Assembly (NCBI RefSeq): GCF_016862115.1
Contig: NZ_BOMI01000118.1
Location: forward strand, 1 to 64,000
Direction: 5' to 3'
Source of the DNA: Paractinoplanes deccanensis
GTDB lineage: Bacteria; Actinomycetota; Actinomycetes; Mycobacteriales; Micromonosporaceae
Length of the DNA: 64,000 nt
Positions within the stretch are counted from its first letter, which is position 1. Each line of letters begins with the position of its first letter. The position numbers and the translations under genes are program-made. A model generated the notes under the pieces. It did no database searches. It was given only the letters and a program-made list of their open reading frames with translations, and was not told the DNA's origin. Positions 25,496 through 35,394 of the stretch are shown piece after piece.

Positions 25496-26163
25496 CTTCC
25501 GTCGACGGCGGCGAGGGTGAGCAGACCACAGCCGTACGCCTTGGCGTGCCCGATGCCGCTGACCAAGGCTGTACGGAAGTCGTCTCCGTTGGTGACCTCA
25601 AGTACTCCGTCGTACGTTGCTGTGGTCAGCGTGACCGAGTGTGTCCCACGTTTGAAACTCAGCGTCTGCCGCCGGTGCAGGCGCAGATTCGGCCGCCCGT
25701 CCGACTGCGCTGCCACGGTGAACCCGCATCGAGCAGCACGCTTGAGCAGCCACTCCTGCTGCTCCCCTTCTCGGAGGTAGCCGAAGCGCTGCGTCTCCTT
25801 GGCCTCAGGAGTCTGACGTCCGCTGTGGACCGGATTGGCGGTGAGCCGGAACGCCCAGCGCTGACCGGGTCGCAGCGTCGCAAGCAGCGGATCGTACTCA
25901 CGGGTGTCCCAGGCCGAGGTCGTCGGCCAACCGGCTTGTTCGACCAGGTGGGTGAGATCGGGACGACCGGGGCTGACCACGTACAGATAGACGGTTGCGG
26001 TGGTCGGCGTGTCGAGTCGCCACAGGGTGCGGCTGCCCGCGCGCTCGTAATCCTCAGGCTCAGCGAATGCGGCTCGAACCGCGGCGTGCATGGCCTGTGG
26101 CGACGAGAGAAGCTTCCGTGCCCCACGACGGGCCGGGTTGATCTGGAATCGGGTGAGGAACAT
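25492..26163 (-). CDS. cas6e: crRNA-processing endonuclease Cas6e
   Basis: A 223-residue double-ferredoxin-fold ribonuclease. The probable catalytic histidine is in LSSPQAMHAAVRAAF near residue 26, and the glycine-rich loop typical of Cas6 is GIGHAKAYGCGLLTLA near the C-terminus. It cuts repeat hairpins of the precursor and stays bound to the crRNA 3' end in Cascade. Both arrays share the CCCCGCGCACGCGGGG stem, so one enzyme could process both. Confidence 0.95.
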   Translation of the reverse strand: MFLTRFQINPARRGARKLLSSPQAMHAAVRAAFAEPEDYERAGSRTLWRLDTPTTATVYLYVVSPGRPDLTHLVEQAGWPTTSAWDTREYDPLLATLRPGQRWAFRLTANPVHSGRQTPEAKETQRFGYLREGEQQEWLLKRAARCGFTVAAQSDGRPNLRLHRRQTLSFKRGTHSVTLTTATYDGVLEVTNGDDFRTALVSGIGHAKAYGCGLLTLAAVDGR

Positions 26164-26165
26164 GG

Positions 26166-26867
26166 TCAGCCTCCCAGCAGGCTCAACGGATCATGGTCGG
26201 CTGCGCCGGGTCGTTCCGCGAGGTCGTTGGGGACGTCCACGTGGCGGCGCAGCACCGAGCGCCAAGTGTGCTGCCGGTGCGCGGGATCGAAGGTGACCGG
26301 TTCGTCGGGAAGGGTTTCGGTGCTCTGCTCACCCGGGCGGGCATCGCGGACGATCTCCAGCCGGACGCTCGGGCCGGCACGGCGCCGGAGCCGCTCGGCG
26401 GCCAGCCAGGGCCACGAGTCTAGGGCGTCGTCGAGGGTGGTGTCGTGCACGCCGAGGCTGACCGGCCCGGCCGGCGGGCACGAACGGCGGCCGAGATAGA
26501 GCGGGTATCGGGGGCGACTCAATGCGTGCGCGAGATCTTGGAGCAGCGCCGCGTCGCCGTGGACCGCGGCGAGGAATGTCGCGTCGGACAGGTAGAAGCG
26601 GTAGGTCAGCGGGGCACTGTCCCGTCCGTCGAGGGAACGGGCGGTCTGGAAGTCCCGCAGGATCTGACCTGGCTGGTCCAGCCGAACCCCGAACTCCAGC
26701 CCGAGCAGCTCGGTGAGCGGCTCGGTACGGCGAATGCCTTTTGCGGCGGCGAGCATGCCGATGACTCCGCTCTTGGTCGGCGCGGTGTCGGTGCCCCGCC
26801 TGGCGAAGCGGCTGGAGGAACCCCATGACTGGAGCGGACCCGCGAGTCTGAGCAACAGGACGGTCAT
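26166..26867 (-). CDS. cas5e: Cascade subunit Cas5e
   Basis: A 233-residue Cas5 RAMP protein. The N-terminus MTVLLLRLAGPLQSWGSSSR carries the family's GPLQSWG motif, and TKSGVIGMLAAAKGI is the next conserved block. It caps the 5' handle of the crRNA (the last eight bases of the repeat) in the effector complex. It overlaps cas7e by four bases and precedes cas6e by two. Confidence 0.95.
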   Translation of the reverse strand: MTVLLLRLAGPLQSWGSSSRFARRGTDTAPTKSGVIGMLAAAKGIRRTEPLTELLGLEFGVRLDQPGQILRDFQTARSLDGRDSAPLTYRFYLSDATFLAAVHGDAALLQDLAHALSRPRYPLYLGRRSCPPAGPVSLGVHDTTLDDALDSWPWLAAERLRRRAGPSVRLEIVRDARPGEQSTETLPDEPVTFDPAHRQHTWRSVLRRHVDVPNDLAERPGAADHDPLSLLGG

Positions 26868-27988
26868 GCCGGCTGTCCGAGTGTCAGCTCGACCCGCTCG
26901 GCGACCTCGTTCACCAGCTCGTCCAGGGTGGTCGCCTTGCCGAGGTCGGCCAGCACCGAGGTCTGCTCACCGACCTGGGTGACCCAGCTTGCGACCGGCT
27001 GCTCGCCGTAGGCGCCCTCGACCGCCGTCGTGTGTGCGGCCAGGGCGGCTGCGGCCAGTTTGATTCGCCCGGCCTCTTGGGTTTCCCGGATGGGGGTCTC
27101 GAAGGCGCCGACCAGGTTGATCGGCTGCGTGTCGCGCAGCCGTACGACGATCGCATCGGGCAGCGTGCGGTGGGCGAAGGTGTTCTGCTTGCCGGTGGGC
27201 ATGCTGCGGGTGAAGGCGATGAGGAAGGCCTTGACCGCGGCCTGGGTGGCCGTCGCCGAGCCGAGCGTCTCGTGCAGGGCATTTACGTCGACGGTCGCGT
27301 AGCGGTAGAGGGTGGACGAGTTGAACTCGATGGTGCCGATCATGCCGGCGCCGGTCTCGGCCACGTCTTCCTTCCGGTCGTCGACCGCGGTGAAGTAGTC
27401 GAACTCGTTGTCCACCGCGTGCACGCTGATGGCGTGGGCTACCTGGCAGGCAGCGTCGACGTTGATGTCGGTCATGTCGGCGACCATCCGGCCGAACATG
27501 GCGATGTCCACGGAGTGGTCGCTCTTCGCCAGGGCCTTGAATCGGTTCTTGTCCAGCGGGATGCCGGTGCGGGCGGCTTCCAGCGCCGCACCGGCGAGGT
27601 TGTCCAGCTGCCGGTGGCTGAGAAACAGCAGGTAGCCGGACTCGGCGTTCGCCGCCTCGCTCTTCTTCTTCTCGGCCTTGGCGAGGCCGGCGGCGGCGAA
27701 CACTTCAGAAGCCATCGCCGACGCTTCCTGGTCGGACAACTCCGGGTCGAGGACCTTGATGCGCTCTGCCAGGGACTCACCGACCCGCTTGGTCCGTTCG
27801 CCGAGCTGCGAACGGTCGAGCAGGTCTCTGAAGGCTAGCCGGATCGCACGCTTCCATGCCTGGCTGGAGACCCGAGCCCGGCGCACGCCGCCGTAGACGG
27901 CGGTCTTCGGCGAGCCGGTGTCGTCGCGGTTGAGGTTGCTCGGCGGCACGGTGTGCAGGGCGTAGACGTCGATGATGGCGCGATTCAT
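26864..27988 (-). CDS. cas7e: Cascade backbone subunit Cas7e (Cse4/CasC)
   Basis: A 374-residue Cas7 RAMP protein that polymerises along the crRNA. The N-terminal IDVYALHTVPPSNLNRDDTG and the adjacent RVSSQAWKRAIR are diagnostic of the I-E family. Another conserved block is AVKAFLIAFTRSMPTGKQNT. The length is as usual. It overlaps cse2 upstream and cas5e downstream by four bases each. Confidence 0.97.
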   Translation of the reverse strand: MNRAIIDVYALHTVPPSNLNRDDTGSPKTAVYGGVRRARVSSQAWKRAIRLAFRDLLDRSQLGERTKRVGESLAERIKVLDPELSDQEASAMASEVFAAAGLAKAEKKKSEAANAESGYLLFLSHRQLDNLAGAALEAARTGIPLDKNRFKALAKSDHSVDIAMFGRMVADMTDINVDAACQVAHAISVHAVDNEFDYFTAVDDRKEDVAETGAGMIGTIEFNSSTLYRYATVDVNALHETLGSATATQAAVKAFLIAFTRSMPTGKQNTFAHRTLPDAIVVRLRDTQPINLVGAFETPIRETQEAGRIKLAAAALAAHTTAVEGAYGEQPVASWVTQVGEQTSVLADLGKATTLDELVNEVAERVELTLGQPA

Positions 27989-28647
27989 GCTGGGCTCTCC
28001 TCGGAATTGTCGGAGTCGGAGTCGGTTTGCGGGCGGCTACGGAAGAACTCGCGTCCCCAGATGGCCTGCACCTGCTGCCGGTCGCTAGGGCGGCGCAGGG
28101 TGCACAGGTCCTCGGCGAGCAGGCCGTAGTCGAGCGGGATTTGATGGCCGCGCAACATGGTGATCAGCCCACGGAGGTGATAGATGCTTTCCTGATACGT
28201 GCTGGCTGTGCCAAGAGCGGCGAAGCGGCGGCGTACGCCGTCCGGTCCGTCCGAGGCGCGGACAAGCTCGGCCACGGCCCGGCCGAGCCCGTGACCGTCG
28301 ATGTGCATCTTTTCCCGACGCGATTGCTGGTGCAGCGCATAGAGACTCACCGCGTCGTGCACGGCGTACTCCACGTCGGCGGCTGTCTCGGTCTGCCGCG
28401 CGTCGAGGAACTCGTCCGGGACGTACAGATAATCCTCGAGGGTGTAGTCGAAGCCGGGCTCCCGGCCGATGGCGCGCCGCAGCCGAGCCAGGGCGCTGAC
28501 AGCCTGGGGCTGCGGTGGATCGCACAGCAACCGGGCCTGCAATCGGCCGACGGTACGCGCAACGTGGCCGCCAAGCTCGGTGCGCCGCGTCCTTCCCTTC
28601 TGTTTACGCGCCTGTGCAGCCGGCGGGCCGGCTTCCATCGTGGTCAC
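27985..28647 (-). CDS. cse2: Cascade small subunit Cse2 (CasB)
   Basis: A 220-residue small subunit. The helical core ALARLRRAIGREPGFDYTLE and the IDGHGLGRAVAELVRA and IYHLRGLITMLRG segments match Cse2. It stabilises the displaced target strand. I start it at GTG 28647, which overlaps the cas8e stop (GTGA) and has AGGAGG seven bases upstream; the ATG nine bases later is possible but less well placed. The C-terminus is acidic (DSDSDNSEE). Confidence 0.93.
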   Translation of the reverse strand: MTTMEAGPPAAQARKQKGRTRRTELGGHVARTVGRLQARLLCDPPQPQAVSALARLRRAIGREPGFDYTLEDYLYVPDEFLDARQTETAADVEYAVHDAVSLYALHQQSRREKMHIDGHGLGRAVAELVRASDGPDGVRRRFAALGTASTYQESIYHLRGLITMLRGHQIPLDYGLLAEDLCTLRRPSDRQQVQAIWGREFFRSRPQTDSDSDNSEESPA

Positions 28648-30293
28648 GCTGGTACCTCCTGATCCGTACTGGTCGTCATGGAGAGCGCCTTGGCCAGGTC
28701 GCGGCGGAACCACGTCTCGGCCTGGAAGCTGGAGTAGTGGACCTCCCGGCCGTTGCGGTCTTCCTTGGTCCGGCCCACCCAGGCCGCGGGACCAGCTGCT
28801 TCGACCATCCGGCGACCGATGCGGGCCACGACCTGCCGCACCTGGTCCTGCCACGCCGCGCGCTCGGCGGCAGGGTCACTCTCCGGACCAAGTCGGGCGA
28901 GCCATTCACGGAAGACCTGATCCAGTACGGCGTACGCCCGCTCGGCCGCGCGATCGGCGTCGCCGCCATCGTCGGGACCGCCGGCGGCACGGACCAGGTT
29001 CGTGGCGAGACCCCGCAACGCCCGGACTGCCGCCTCGGCGTCGGCGCTGGCGTCGACAGCCGTGGTCCGCAGTGGCGAGTCCTCGACCAGCAGCAGCACG
29101 TTCATGGTCAATGTGTCGGAGAAGACCTCGTCGATGACTGCCTGCTGGGTGCCGTAGGTGATGCTGACGGCATGGGGCCGGGCCTGGAAGTCCTGACCGA
29201 TCACGCCGTCGCGGGTCAGCCGGGCCAGCCATTGCAGCACCGTCGCCGAGAGCCGCTGCGGCGGTTTCCCGGCGGACGGCAGGGGCGGGGGCAGCAGGGT
29301 CTGCAGTCCTCGCCACAAGGCCCTGGTGTGGTCGTACGGGCGAGGCAGGTAGATCGGAGTCCGTTTCTGCTCGCGTTCCCGTGGTGCGCTGCGCCCCCAC
29401 ACGCTCATCGGTTCCAGCAGGTGGCGGTCCTGCCAGTCGAGCCGGTCACCGATGGCGATCATCGCTCCCTTGATGCCGCCGGTGTCGCCGAACAGCCTTA
29501 TGCGGCGTGATTGCCAGGTGTAAAGGCTGAGTAGGCCGTACGGGCCGCGCGTCGCGTCGGCTTCCTCGGCGGCGTTCTGCGGTTCGCGCTCCCACACCGG
29601 CAGATCCCGCTCGTCGGATCGTTGCCAGTTCGGGGCGATCGGCACGAGGTTGAGAAGCAGGGTCTCTCGCAGAGTGGTGCCTTCCAGGTAGACGCCGCCG
29701 AGGTTGCCGACCGCGCCGACGCCGATCGAGTAACCCTTGCCCTTCTTCACCCGGGGATCACCAACTGCTCCGGTCTTGATGCCGGCCGGGTCGTACGCCT
29801 GGCAGTGCACCAGCCATCGGGCTGCCTCGGCGGGGGAGATCGACTCCATGCCGGGGCCGGCCCGGGTGGTCAGGAAGGGCATGCCATTGGGTACGTCGGC
29901 GATCAGCCGCTCCAGACCGTAGGTGTTCTCCTTGTCCGCCCGCAGGTCGGCTACCTGGTAGAAGGGATGCCGCGGATGCAGCAAGTCGAACCGGTCACGG
30001 AATTCGTCGAGGTAGTCGGTCAGGTCGGTCAGGGGCAGCCGCCGGTCCCGCCACAGGGCTTGCCAGGACGCCTCGCCGTTCGGCCCGCCGGTGATGCGAT
30101 GTAGGACGGCCAGCGCCAAGCGCAGGATCGCGAACGTTTGAGTAGGTAGTTCACAGGCGATCATGCGGATCTCACCGGCCTGCTCGAACAGCCCGCGCAG
30201 CGACACCTCGCGGCGTCGACCCGCGCCATCCAGCACCGGGATCCAAGGCTTATCGATCAACATGAACCCGTCGGAGTTACTCGTTGTCGTCAA
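28644..30293 (-). CDS. cas8e: Cascade large subunit Cas8e (Cse1/CasA)
   Basis: A 549-residue large subunit that reads the protospacer-adjacent motif and recruits Cas3. The N-terminal LIDKPWIPVLD and the following VSLRGLFEQAGEIR are typical of Cse1, as are LHPRHPFYQV and the C-terminal four-helix region (RAYAVLDQVFREWLARL). It begins 15 bases after the cas3 stop. The length fits the family and no truncation is seen. Confidence 0.95.
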   Translation of the reverse strand: MTTTSNSDGFMLIDKPWIPVLDGAGRRREVSLRGLFEQAGEIRMIACELPTQTFAILRLALAVLHRITGGPNGEASWQALWRDRRLPLTDLTDYLDEFRDRFDLLHPRHPFYQVADLRADKENTYGLERLIADVPNGMPFLTTRAGPGMESISPAEAARWLVHCQAYDPAGIKTGAVGDPRVKKGKGYSIGVGAVGNLGGVYLEGTTLRETLLLNLVPIAPNWQRSDERDLPVWEREPQNAAEEADATRGPYGLLSLYTWQSRRIRLFGDTGGIKGAMIAIGDRLDWQDRHLLEPMSVWGRSAPREREQKRTPIYLPRPYDHTRALWRGLQTLLPPPLPSAGKPPQRLSATVLQWLARLTRDGVIGQDFQARPHAVSITYGTQQAVIDEVFSDTLTMNVLLLVEDSPLRTTAVDASADAEAAVRALRGLATNLVRAAGGPDDGGDADRAAERAYAVLDQVFREWLARLGPESDPAAERAAWQDQVRQVVARIGRRMVEAAGPAAWVGRTKEDRNGREVHYSSFQAETWFRRDLAKALSMTTSTDQEVPA

Positions 30294-30308
30294 AGCGAAT
30301 CGCCTCTC

Positions 30309-33164
30309 TTAGTCATTTCGCATGGCCCGGAGACCCTCATGAGAGTCATAGTGGAGATCGAAGAAACCGATCCGCGCGTGACCACCTCCGTCGATGTCCA
30401 AGACGAGCTCGCCCGCCAGCCAAGGGCTCTCCTGCCAAGCGCTGACATCAACTCGACGCTCCAGCGCGTCGATGACCTCGTCGATTACGTCGACGTCCGT
30501 CATAGATCGGGGGAGGGGCAGGGTGCAGCGGGCGACCTGCCGGGCCAGCCGCCAGTCGGGCTCGCCGGCGGTGGGCACGACTAGGCCACCCCCGTCGATC
30601 CATGGCGGGACAACCAGACCGTCCTCGGTCCGGACCAGTAGCAGAACCTCCAGGGTCTCCCCGTCGGTGTCGCGGACGTGCCCGCGCGCTGTCCGGTCGT
30701 CCGCGTCACCCACTCCGCCGGACAGCCAGCCGATCAGCGGTGTCCCGCGGGCAGCGACGCCGGCGAGGCGGAAGCCATCAGCCTTCAACTCCTTGGCCGT
30801 GAAGACCTCGCGCTGTTTCGCCTCGGCGTCGGCCAGCGCCGGTTGCCACGCCTGCGGACCGACTTCCGTCTCGCCGTAGGCCGCTTGGGTGAGCGTCGCG
30901 ATGTCGGCCGGCAGCCGCAGCGGTTCGCCGTCCAGATGCGGCAGTAGCACAGCGGCGCTGCGGAGGAGCATGGCGGGCTGGTAGACCAGACGCGAGCCGC
31001 GGACCGGTTCGGGTGGCTCGTGAGCCCAGTCAGCCCCGGTGATCCAGCAGGTCGGCGTTGCCAGCGCGGCCGGGCGGTCACCGCGCGGGTGCCTGTGCAG
31101 TCGGCCGATGCGTTGCAGTACCAGGTCGACCGGTGCGAGGTCGGTGACGAGAAGGTCGAAGTCGATGTCCAGGGACTGCTCGGCGACCTGGCTGGCGACC
31201 ACGACGTGCCGATGTGGCCGCTGAGCGCGGTCGGGCGGCCCGAACGTGTCGGTGAGCCAGCGGTCCTTCGCGGCCCGGTCCACCGCCATGAAGCGCGAGT
31301 GCGCCACCGCCACCGGCATTTCCGGGCCAAATGCCGCGCGCAAATCCTCGGCGGTCTGCTGGACACGTGCGACGGTGTTGCGGATTACCAGGGCGCAGCC
31401 GCCGTCGCGTAGCTGCTCGCGAAGCAGACTGATCAATGCCGCCGGCTCGTCGTCGAGGCGGCGGAGACGTACCTGATTGCCTCTCCCGGAATCGGCGCAA
31501 CTTGTCATGGTGGCGCCGCGCCCCTCGGCCGAGGTGGTGATCAGGGGATAGCGCATGTCGGCGCGCACATCCGCGTACGGATCGATCCTCGGTTTGCCGC
31601 GGTCTCGCCAGGTGAGCGGGGGAGGTGGACCGAGCCGGCCGTTGTCGTACGCCGCCAGCAGTTCCGCACGCCGGTGCGCGGGCAGGGTCGCCGAGAGCAC
31701 AACGACCGGTACGCCGTACGCGGCGAGCCATTCCAGCGCCCGGTCCAGGAACCGTCCCATGTACACGTCGTAGGCGTGGGCCTCGTCGATGACGACAACC
31801 TTCCCCGCCAGTCCGAGGTGGCGCAGCACCAGGTGTTTGCCGCGGAGCGCAGCGAACAGCAGCTGGTCGATCGTGCCGACGACGAAGCTGGAGAGCAGAG
31901 CTCGTTTCGACCCGGCCAGCCATATGTGCACGCCGACCTTCACGCCGCCGGAGTCTTCCGCGATGGAGCTCGGCAATGAGGCGGTGCGCAGCCGGTCGTA
32001 CTCCGTGTTGAGAGCGGCCTTGCCGTGGGCGAGCCGCACGTCGCGATCCCCGCGGCCGACCTGGGCATCGGGTAGCCGGCGCAGCCAGGACAGCATGCGG
32101 CCGAACATGGCGTCGCTGGTGGCCCGGGTCGGCAGCGCCAGGTAACAGCCGGAGGCCCCGATGCGCTGGGCGAGGATCTCCACCGCTGCGAGTGCAGCTT
32201 CGGTCTTTCCTTCTCCCATGGCCGCCTCGACGATGAGCATGCCGGGGGTCGGCATGCTGGTGGCCAGTTCGGTGACAATCTGTTGCACGGGACGCGGCAC
32301 CGCACCGGAGGGGAGGGCGAAGCGGGTGGCGAAGAGCTCGGCCACACCGGCCGGCGGGACGGTCGGCTGCCACGGGACGGGCAGGTCGACCTCCTCCCAC
32401 CCGCCGCGAAGCCGGTCGTGGTCCGAGGTGTCCAACAGGTACGGGAAGAACTTCTCGTTGCTGGCAATCCAATCGGCCATGATGACCAGCCCGGTGAGAG
32501 CTGCCTGTGCCGGTTGCGATAGCGGTGCCCCCGCCCAAGCTTCTAACTGATCGCTGGCGCCGGACCGGTCGGTCATCCAGGCGAGCAGTTCGTCCTGAAC
32601 CTTCTGCCACGCTTCGTCGCCGATCAGGTTGCGACGGATCGCGATGGCTTCCAGCATCTCGTCGGTCGGCGGGAGGCCATGGTGTCCGCCGACGACGACG
32701 GCGTACGGGTGCGGATCGATCCAGCCACGCTCGCGTAGCCAGTCGGCAAGCACCATCTGGCCGGCCGCGTCGTGGCGGGCCCACTTCCGGCCGGCGCAGA
32801 TCCGCTCGTGGTCGAAGTCGAGCCCGCGGTCGCGCATCCGCTCCACCAGGCCGGCGGAGCGGCCGTGAAAGGATGCCTGGACGGCGAAGGCCGGCGTCGC
32901 CTTGCCGATGTCGTGCACTCCAGCCAGCCAGATCGCCAAGGTGCGCCCTCCGGCGTCGCCACCGGGCAATTCATCGGCGATACGGCGGCGTACGGCGAGA
33001 CTCAACCAGTGGTCCCACAAGCGACCAGCTACATCGGCCGAGTCTGCGAGGTGCCGCCACAGCGGCAGCCAGCCGACTACGGACTGGCCCGTACGGTCGG
33101 TCTTTCCCCACACCGAGCGGGCTGCATCGCTCAGCCCCGGCCCGCTCTGTCCGACGGTGCTCAT
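30309..33164 (-). CDS. cas3: CRISPR-associated nuclease-helicase Cas3
   Basis: A 951-residue effector that unwinds and degrades target DNA. The N-terminal HD nuclease shows H38, the H84-D85 pair in AGVHDIGKATPAF, HH161-162 and D231. The SF2 helicase follows with Walker A AMGEGKT (near 316-321), DEAH at 460-463 (VVIDEAHAYD), motif III LSATLP and the motif VI region DLVLQRIGRLHRHPRG. I start it at ATG 33164, which overlaps the upstream helicase stop as ATGA; a longer frame upstream would overlap that gene by 90 bases. All catalytic motifs look intact. Confidence 0.96.
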   Translation of the reverse strand: MSTVGQSGPGLSDAARSVWGKTDRTGQSVVGWLPLWRHLADSADVAGRLWDHWLSLAVRRRIADELPGGDAGGRTLAIWLAGVHDIGKATPAFAVQASFHGRSAGLVERMRDRGLDFDHERICAGRKWARHDAAGQMVLADWLRERGWIDPHPYAVVVGGHHGLPPTDEMLEAIAIRRNLIGDEAWQKVQDELLAWMTDRSGASDQLEAWAGAPLSQPAQAALTGLVIMADWIASNEKFFPYLLDTSDHDRLRGGWEEVDLPVPWQPTVPPAGVAELFATRFALPSGAVPRPVQQIVTELATSMPTPGMLIVEAAMGEGKTEAALAAVEILAQRIGASGCYLALPTRATSDAMFGRMLSWLRRLPDAQVGRGDRDVRLAHGKAALNTEYDRLRTASLPSSIAEDSGGVKVGVHIWLAGSKRALLSSFVVGTIDQLLFAALRGKHLVLRHLGLAGKVVVIDEAHAYDVYMGRFLDRALEWLAAYGVPVVVLSATLPAHRRAELLAAYDNGRLGPPPPLTWRDRGKPRIDPYADVRADMRYPLITTSAEGRGATMTSCADSGRGNQVRLRRLDDEPAALISLLREQLRDGGCALVIRNTVARVQQTAEDLRAAFGPEMPVAVAHSRFMAVDRAAKDRWLTDTFGPPDRAQRPHRHVVVASQVAEQSLDIDFDLLVTDLAPVDLVLQRIGRLHRHPRGDRPAALATPTCWITGADWAHEPPEPVRGSRLVYQPAMLLRSAAVLLPHLDGEPLRLPADIATLTQAAYGETEVGPQAWQPALADAEAKQREVFTAKELKADGFRLAGVAARGTPLIGWLSGGVGDADDRTARGHVRDTDGETLEVLLLVRTEDGLVVPPWIDGGGLVVPTAGEPDWRLARQVARCTLPLPRSMTDVDVIDEVIDALERRVDVSAWQESPWLAGELVLDIDGGGHARIGFFDLHYDSHEGLRAMRND

Positions 33165-35263
33165 GCCAGCGCCGGGAGCAGTTCGCTGGGCTGGCCGCTG
33201 TGCGACAGGTAGAGCACGTCCCGCGCCCTCGTGAGCGCTACGAACAACAGACACCGTTCGCGCTGCATGTCCTGCCGGTGGGCGTGCGGGTCCTCGGCCG
33301 CCGAGGTCACCGCGTTGACCGACGGCAGCACCCCCAGCTCAAGACCGACCACGGCCAGGCATTGGAACTCCAGCCCTTTCATGCCGTGCATGGTGGCGAC
33401 CCGTACGCCGTCGATGCCCTGCTTGTCGTCGGCGACCGGGATGTAGGCGCCGGCCAGCGTGGTGGTGATGGACTTGACGAGCCTTCCGCTGCGGGCGGCC
33501 ACGCCGATGGCGTGCGGTTCGACGCCCTGTTCCAGCCAGGTGCCGACGCGTTCGATCAAGGCCTCGAACTCCTCGTCGCGATTCGGGTGGCTGGTCAACT
33601 CCGGCATGCCGCCCCGCGTGATCGATCGGTAGCCGCTCAGGGTGTCCGGGGTGTCGTCCAACCCGACCACGGCGTCGGGGTCGAGAACCTTCACCGACAG
33701 GTCCAGGATCTCGTGGGTCGTGCGGTAATTGACGGTCAGTCTGCGGGTCCGGCCACGCACCGGGATTCCGAGCCTTGTCAGCGAGACCTGGCTGTCGTAG
33801 ATCCGCTGATAGGGGTCGGCGAGCAGGAACATGTCGTTCTCCCCGGCAGGAACGAGCGCGCGAAGCAGACGCCACTGTGCGGGGTGCAGGTCCTGGCCTT
33901 CGTCCACGACGACATGCCGGTAGGAGCTCGGCGCACGTCCAGCGATGATCGCCGCCTCGTCGGCGAGCTGTGTGTGGGTCCGCATGCGCAGCTTGGACAG
34001 CTTGGCGACCACGCCCATGATCGCGCTCCAGACCTGATCGCGCTGTGCTGCGCGCAACCCGGCACCCCGGCCCTTGCGCTGAGTCTCGCGGTAGGCCTCC
34101 GCGCTGGTCAGCTGCTGGGCCAGGATCACTTGTTCCCACTCGCGCTTGAGAAAGGCGCCACTGACCCGGGTGATCGCGCCGGTGCGGGTCACCTGAGTGG
34201 GGCCGGCTTCGGCGGCTTCCTCCCACAGCGGGTCTGTGATCGCGTCGGTGGCAACGGTGATCTTCTTGCCGTTCTGGGTGACGATTTGGTGCGCCAGCTT
34301 GTCGACGCCGACGACGTCGATCCGGCGTAGTACAACGGGGTCGGTGGTAAGGAGACGTAGCTGCCTACCGAGAGCGTCGGCGAGCGAACGGGTGAAGGTG
34401 GTGAGCAGCACCTTCGATCCGTCTTCGGGCAGTCGCCGTGCGAGAAAGACCGCCCGGTGCAGGCCGGTGACGGTTTTGCCGGTGCCGGCGCTACCGGTGA
34501 TCAGGGCGGGGCCGGTGTAAGCCGGGCGGTAGGCGACGTCGCGTTGGGTGGGGTGCAGGAAGGTGCGCCACACGTCGAACGGGTGAGCGAGGACGGCGGC
34601 CAGCTCGACCGGACCCGAGACGAAGGCGATCCGTTCCGGGGTGCGCTGGGCGGCCGTGAGCAGATCGTCGGGATCCGCGTTGCTGACAATTCGTTCGGCC
34701 ATCTCCGCCCAGACGTCTTGAGCGGACATCCCGCTGGCCAGGCCGCTGAGGACATCGAACTGGGCCTGGGGGAGCAGCGCAGCCAGGCTCTCCAGTTGCT
34801 TGTCGGTACTGATCAGCCGCAGCAACGGCATCAGGTCGCCGTCCACGCCCAGCCGTTTGAGGTCCGCCGTCGAAATCTGGTCGAACAGGGTGCCCGTGGC
34901 CGGCGGCGGGGTGGCGTGGGTGAACTCCTCGATGCCTGCCTGGTCGCGAACCTCGAGAACACCGATCGCCTGGTTGACGGTGAACCGCCGGCTTGTCGCA
35001 AAGGCGTTGGCGTCGTCGTGGGGCAGCACGTTGAGCAGCGCATATCGCTGTCGGCCGAGAGCGAGCACGACACCGCGATAGAACTGGTCGATCCGGATAG
35101 TGCGAACGTTGGGATCCCTTGCACCGGCGAGTTTTTCCAGATGCAGGCCGGCGTGGGTGTGCGCGGCGAATTTCTCGATCGCGGCGAGCACCGCATGCTG
35201 CACCGGCCGCTGCAGCTTCGCATAGGCGGGCAGGAATCCCCGGTCGATGGCCAACTCGGCCAT
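33161..35263 (-). CDS. UvrD/Rep-like helicase with RelE-like N-terminal domain, coupled to cas3
   Basis: A 700-residue SF1A-type helicase. Residues about 8-90 (FLPAYAKLQRPVQHAVLAAI and the DPNVRTIRIDQFYRGVVL region) resemble the RelE/ParE toxin fold. The motor follows with Walker A GSAGTGKT (257-264), Walker B DEGQD (454-458), an LADPYQRIY motif III, VNYRTTHEI, the VATMHGMKGLEF motif V and LFVALTRARDVLYL motif VI. The ATG at 35263 has GGGAGGG upstream. Its stop overlaps the cas3 start (ATGA), so it heads the cas operon and is probably translated with it. Such helicases are not standard Cas proteins; a role in interference, adaptation or a separate defence is open. Confidence 0.85.
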   Translation of the reverse strand: MAELAIDRGFLPAYAKLQRPVQHAVLAAIEKFAAHTHAGLHLEKLAGARDPNVRTIRIDQFYRGVVLALGRQRYALLNVLPHDDANAFATSRRFTVNQAIGVLEVRDQAGIEEFTHATPPPATGTLFDQISTADLKRLGVDGDLMPLLRLISTDKQLESLAALLPQAQFDVLSGLASGMSAQDVWAEMAERIVSNADPDDLLTAAQRTPERIAFVSGPVELAAVLAHPFDVWRTFLHPTQRDVAYRPAYTGPALITGSAGTGKTVTGLHRAVFLARRLPEDGSKVLLTTFTRSLADALGRQLRLLTTDPVVLRRIDVVGVDKLAHQIVTQNGKKITVATDAITDPLWEEAAEAGPTQVTRTGAITRVSGAFLKREWEQVILAQQLTSAEAYRETQRKGRGAGLRAAQRDQVWSAIMGVVAKLSKLRMRTHTQLADEAAIIAGRAPSSYRHVVVDEGQDLHPAQWRLLRALVPAGENDMFLLADPYQRIYDSQVSLTRLGIPVRGRTRRLTVNYRTTHEILDLSVKVLDPDAVVGLDDTPDTLSGYRSITRGGMPELTSHPNRDEEFEALIERVGTWLEQGVEPHAIGVAARSGRLVKSITTTLAGAYIPVADDKQGIDGVRVATMHGMKGLEFQCLAVVGLELGVLPSVNAVTSAAEDPHAHRQDMQRERCLLFVALTRARDVLYLSHSGQPSELLPALA

Positions 35264-35394
35264 GAACCCTCCCTTGATCGAGCACTCACCACGGGCCGGT
35301 TCACCATCGCACGGGCACCACCTTGAACGCAACGTGTGAACACAGTTTCCAAAGATATGTCCGGTCGGATGGGCGGGAGTCGGAGGAACGTCCG

